A stretch of 8,578 nt of DNA from Ruminococcus sp. CAG:403 (lineage in GTDB: Bacteria > Bacillota > Clostridia > Oscillospirales > Ruminococcaceae), in contig FR899104.1 of NCBI GenBank assembly GCA_000437255.1, forward strand, positions 199,503 through 208,080, written 5' to 3'. Every line of letters begins with the position of its first letter. Within the stretch, counting starts at the first letter, position 1. Positions 6,896 through 8,578 of this stretch are shown in pieces. The position numbers and the translations under genes were made by a program. Under the pieces are notes generated by a model that saw only the letters and a list, made by a program, of their open reading frames with translations, had not been told where the DNA came from and ran no database searches.

Positions 6896-7288
6896 ATGTT
6901 TCAAATTGATTCGATGTCCAGGCAGCCCGTTTATGAACAGATCATCGTCCAGATGGAACGGTTTATTTTAAGCGGCGCCTTAAAAGCAGGGGATCAGATT
7001 CCATCTGTGCGAAATGTGGCATTGACCCACTCAATCAATCCCCGCACCATTTTAAAGGCATATTCGGATTTGGATACTAGAGGGTTGATTCAATCGGTTC
7101 CGGGAAAAGGGTATTTTGTCTGCCGGGATGCACTGGAGGTATTGGAAAAGAAAAATATGGATCGCTTACAAACGTTGAGTACGGTACTTTCGGAGATGGC
7201 AATGGCAGGGGTTCCAATGCATGCTGTGATTCAATGTGTTGAAGAAGCATATCGGGCAGCGGAGAAGGGAGAAGGGCAAAATGATTAA
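6896..7288 (+). CDS. GntR-family transcriptional regulator, YtrA subfamily
   Basis: This 130-residue DNA-binding regulator has an N-terminal GntR winged helix-turn-helix (about 9-76) that includes PVYEQIIVQMERFILSG, GDQIPSVRNVA and NPRTILKAYSDLDTRGLI, ending in the wing PGKGYFV (69-75). The C-terminal tail of about 50 residues is short and predicted helical, as in the YtrA subfamily, where it serves for dimerisation and there is no large effector domain. YtrA-type regulators usually repress their own operon together with ABC transporter genes; here the next two genes are an ABC ATPase and a permease. The start at 6896 follows a strong ribosome site; longer frames back to 6779 or 6878 would run through the promoter or the ribosome site. 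The 3' end overlaps the ATPase gene by 8 nt, implying coupled translation. The inducing signal is unknown. Confidence 0.9.
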   Translation: MFQIDSMSRQPVYEQIIVQMERFILSGALKAGDQIPSVRNVALTHSINPRTILKAYSDLDTRGLIQSVPGKGYFVCRDALEVLEKKNMDRLQTLSTVLSEMAMAGVPMHAVIQCVEEAYRAAEKGEGQND

Positions 7289-8174
7289 AACGACCCAATT
7301 ACAAAAGAAATTCGGTGACTTTTGTGCGCTGGATCAAATTAGCTGTACCATTGGGGAAGGCTGTATTTATGGAATGGTTGGTTCCAATGGTGCCGGGAAA
7401 TCCACATTTCTGCGGATTTTAACCGGAATTTACCAGCCGGACAGCGGCAGTGTGGAAATCGATGGAAATTCGGTCTGGGACAATCCGGCAATGAAAAGCA
7501 GGATTGCATATGTTCCGGATGAACTGTATTTTTTAAGCGGCGCAACGATGAACCGAATGGCATCCTTTTACCAGAATATTTATCCACGCTTTGACCGTGC
7601 ACATTTTCAGAAGCTGACCAAGCAGTTGGAACTGGATCCGAAAAAGCCGTTGAATACTTTTTCAAAGGGCATGCGGAGACAGGCAGCCACGATTTTGGCA
7701 TTGTCCTGCCGACCCGATTACTTATTTTTTGATGAAACATTTGATGGTTTAGACCCGGTGATGCGGAACTTTGTGAAAAGTTTGATCTGTGAAGATGTTT
7801 TGGAACGTGGGGTATCTGCCATTATGACGTCACATTCGCTGCGGGAATTGGAAGATACCTGTGATCAGCTGGCACTGCTGCATAAGGGCGGACTGGTTCT
7901 GGAAAGTGATATTCAACATTTAAAGACCGAACAGTTTAAAGTACAAATTGCATTTGCAGAAGACTATGATGCAGCTCGATTTGAGGAAATTAACGTGCGG
8001 CATTTTGAAAAAACGGGTAGTGTTTCCAATTTGATTGTAAAAGGCGATCGGGAAGCAACGGTGGAGAAGCTGCGTGCCATGCATCCTATCTTGCTGGATG
8101 TTCTGCCGCTTTCATTGGAAGAAGTTTTCACCTATGAGATGGAAACGCTTGGCTATACGTTTGACATTGCCTAA
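7281..8174 (+). CDS. ABC transporter ATP-binding protein, YtrB-like
   Basis: This 297-residue cytosolic ATPase subunit powers the membrane partner encoded next. It has Walker A GSNGAGKST (34-42), signature FSKGMRRQ (127-134), Walker B YLFFDE (147-152; E152 catalytic), D-loop GLDP (156-159) and H-loop TSH (183-185). The usual Q-loop glutamine is not seen: the sequence there is IAYVPDE (75-81), a form I associate with YtrB-like ATPases. Residues 215-297 form a C-terminal extension beyond the nucleotide-binding domain, ending with LSLEEVFTYEME, the typical end of drug- and antibiotic-type exporter ATPases. The ATG at 7281 lies inside the end of the regulator gene with AGAAGGG just upstream; a longer frame from 7236 has no support. 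It is most likely an exporter subunit; no substrate can be inferred. Confidence 0.92.
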   Translation: MIKTTQLQKKFGDFCALDQISCTIGEGCIYGMVGSNGAGKSTFLRILTGIYQPDSGSVEIDGNSVWDNPAMKSRIAYVPDELYFLSGATMNRMASFYQNIYPRFDRAHFQKLTKQLELDPKKPLNTFSKGMRRQAATILALSCRPDYLFFDETFDGLDPVMRNFVKSLICEDVLERGVSAIMTSHSLRELEDTCDQLALLHKGGLVLESDIQHLKTEQFKVQIAFAEDYDAARFEEINVRHFEKTGSVSNLIVKGDREATVEKLRAMHPILLDVLPLSLEEVFTYEMETLGYTFDIA

Positions 8175-8179
8175 GGAGG
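8173..8179 (+). promoter_or_regulatory. Ribosome binding site of the ABC permease gene
   Basis: AAGGAGG overlaps the TAA stop of the ATPase gene and lies 7 nt before the ATG at 8187. It is a near-perfect match to the anti-Shine-Dalgarno sequence and establishes the start of the permease, which is open at the window edge. Confidence 0.8.
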
Positions 8180-8186
8180 ATGGAAA

Positions 8187-8578
8187 ATGACACAATCGAA
8201 AAAATGGTTTCATATTGGACTTTGGAAAGAGGGCATGAAACAGCTGCGACTGATCGGATTCCTCAGCATGTTGATTTTGGCATTGTGTGCGGTGCTTCCG
8301 CCGGTTGGTGCAGCATTGGCGCTGCAAAAAAATAATTTTGATCCATCCATTCAAACAATGGATTATACAGACAATCTTGCTATTTTCCTGATTTTTTGTA
8401 TAGCAGCTCCGCTGATGATGCTGACCTTGTTTCACTTTCTGAATAAGCGAAACGCTAGTGACTGTTATCATGCCATGCCGCACACACGGATTTGTCTCTA
8501 TGTCAGCTATTTGACAGCGGTTTTGACTTGGGTGGTTGTGCTGACGCTGGTATCCGGCGGCTTGTTTATGCTGACGTG
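8187..8578 (+). CDS. ABC transporter permease subunit, N-terminal fragment
   Basis: The first 130 codons of an integral membrane protein are present; it continues past the right edge. It starts MTQSKKWFHIGLWKEGMKQ. Hydrophobic segments at about 21-46, 63-84 and 103-129 are probable transmembrane helices. Between the first two is a short polar stretch (QKNNFDPSIQTMDYTDN). After the second comes NKRNASDCYHAMPHTR (86-101), which resembles the KR..SDFYH.LPvkR segment of Firmicute ABC-2-like exporter permeases found with YtrA/YtrB genes. With the ATPase 12 nt upstream it should form the membrane part of the same transporter. The rest of the protein, and any further ytr-like genes, lie outside the window. 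Substrate is unknown. Confidence 0.85.
   Translation, partial: MTQSKKWFHIGLWKEGMKQLRLIGFLSMLILALCAVLPPVGAALALQKNNFDPSIQTMDYTDNLAIFLIFCIAAPLMMLTLFHFLNKRNASDCYHAMPHTRICLYVSYLTAVLTWVVVLTLVSGGLFMLT

Noticed and set aside
7282..8174. Possible foreign origin of the ytrA-like operon, since it uses TTA leucine codons more than most of rel
   Set aside because: TTA also occurs at the 5' ends of rel and hemZ and at the 3' end of recJ, and base composition looks continuous across the boundary, so transfer is not supported.
8345..8363. ATCCATT/AATGGAT hairpin in the permease gene
   Set aside because: A 7-bp A/T-rich stem inside a coding sequence, with no further sign of function.
8112..8483. A 123-codon minus-strand frame opposite the ATPase end and permease start
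   Set aside because: The plus strand there has a clear ATPase C-terminus, a strong ribosome site and a membrane protein; the minus frame shows no motif.

Overview
The window looks like a chromosomal, housekeeping stretch of a Gram-positive anaerobe of the Clostridia, most likely of the Ruminococcaceae/Oscillospiraceae type. This placement is an inference. It rests on mid-range base composition, strong GGAGG-type ribosome binding sites, HemZ in place of HemN, a single long bifunctional Rsh, a YtrA-type GntR regulator, and the order recJ - rsh - metallo-hydrolase - hemZ, which recurs in clostridia.

Region 1 (1-6735, minus strand) is one tightly packed operon. Read in its own direction it runs from a sigma-A-like promoter (6735-6707) through recJ (DHH exonuclease), rsh ((p)ppGpp synthetase/hydrolase), a glyoxalase-II-like metallo-beta-lactamase-fold hydrolase and hemZ (radical SAM) to the first 70 codons of an RlmD/RumA-type 23S rRNA uracil-5-methyltransferase, which runs off the left edge. 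Gene junctions are +21 nt, +14 nt, a 4-nt ATGA overlap and a 23-nt overlap, so translational coupling is likely throughout. I saw no intrinsic terminator between these genes. A perfect 12-bp GC-rich inverted repeat lies inside the hemZ coding sequence.

Region 2 (6667-6895) is a divergent control region. It holds the recJ promoter on the minus strand and an exact-consensus promoter (TTGACA, 17 nt, TGG-TATAAT) on the plus strand. A small inverted repeat just downstream of the latter could be the operator of the adjacent regulator.

Region 3 (6896-8578, plus strand) is a YtrA-like operon: a 130-residue GntR-family repressor, an ABC ATPase overlapping it by 8 nt, and an ABC permease that runs off the right edge. 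By analogy with Bacillus ytr operons it is probably autoregulated and may export, or respond to, a compound acting on the cell envelope. No substrate can be read from the sequence.

I find no mobile element, CRISPR array, tRNA or rRNA, and no clearly novel system. The points most worth checking are the intragenic hairpin in hemZ, the promoter/operator layout of the ytr-like operon, the HemW-like cysteine pattern of HemZ, and the coupled hemZ-rlmD junction with a TTG start.
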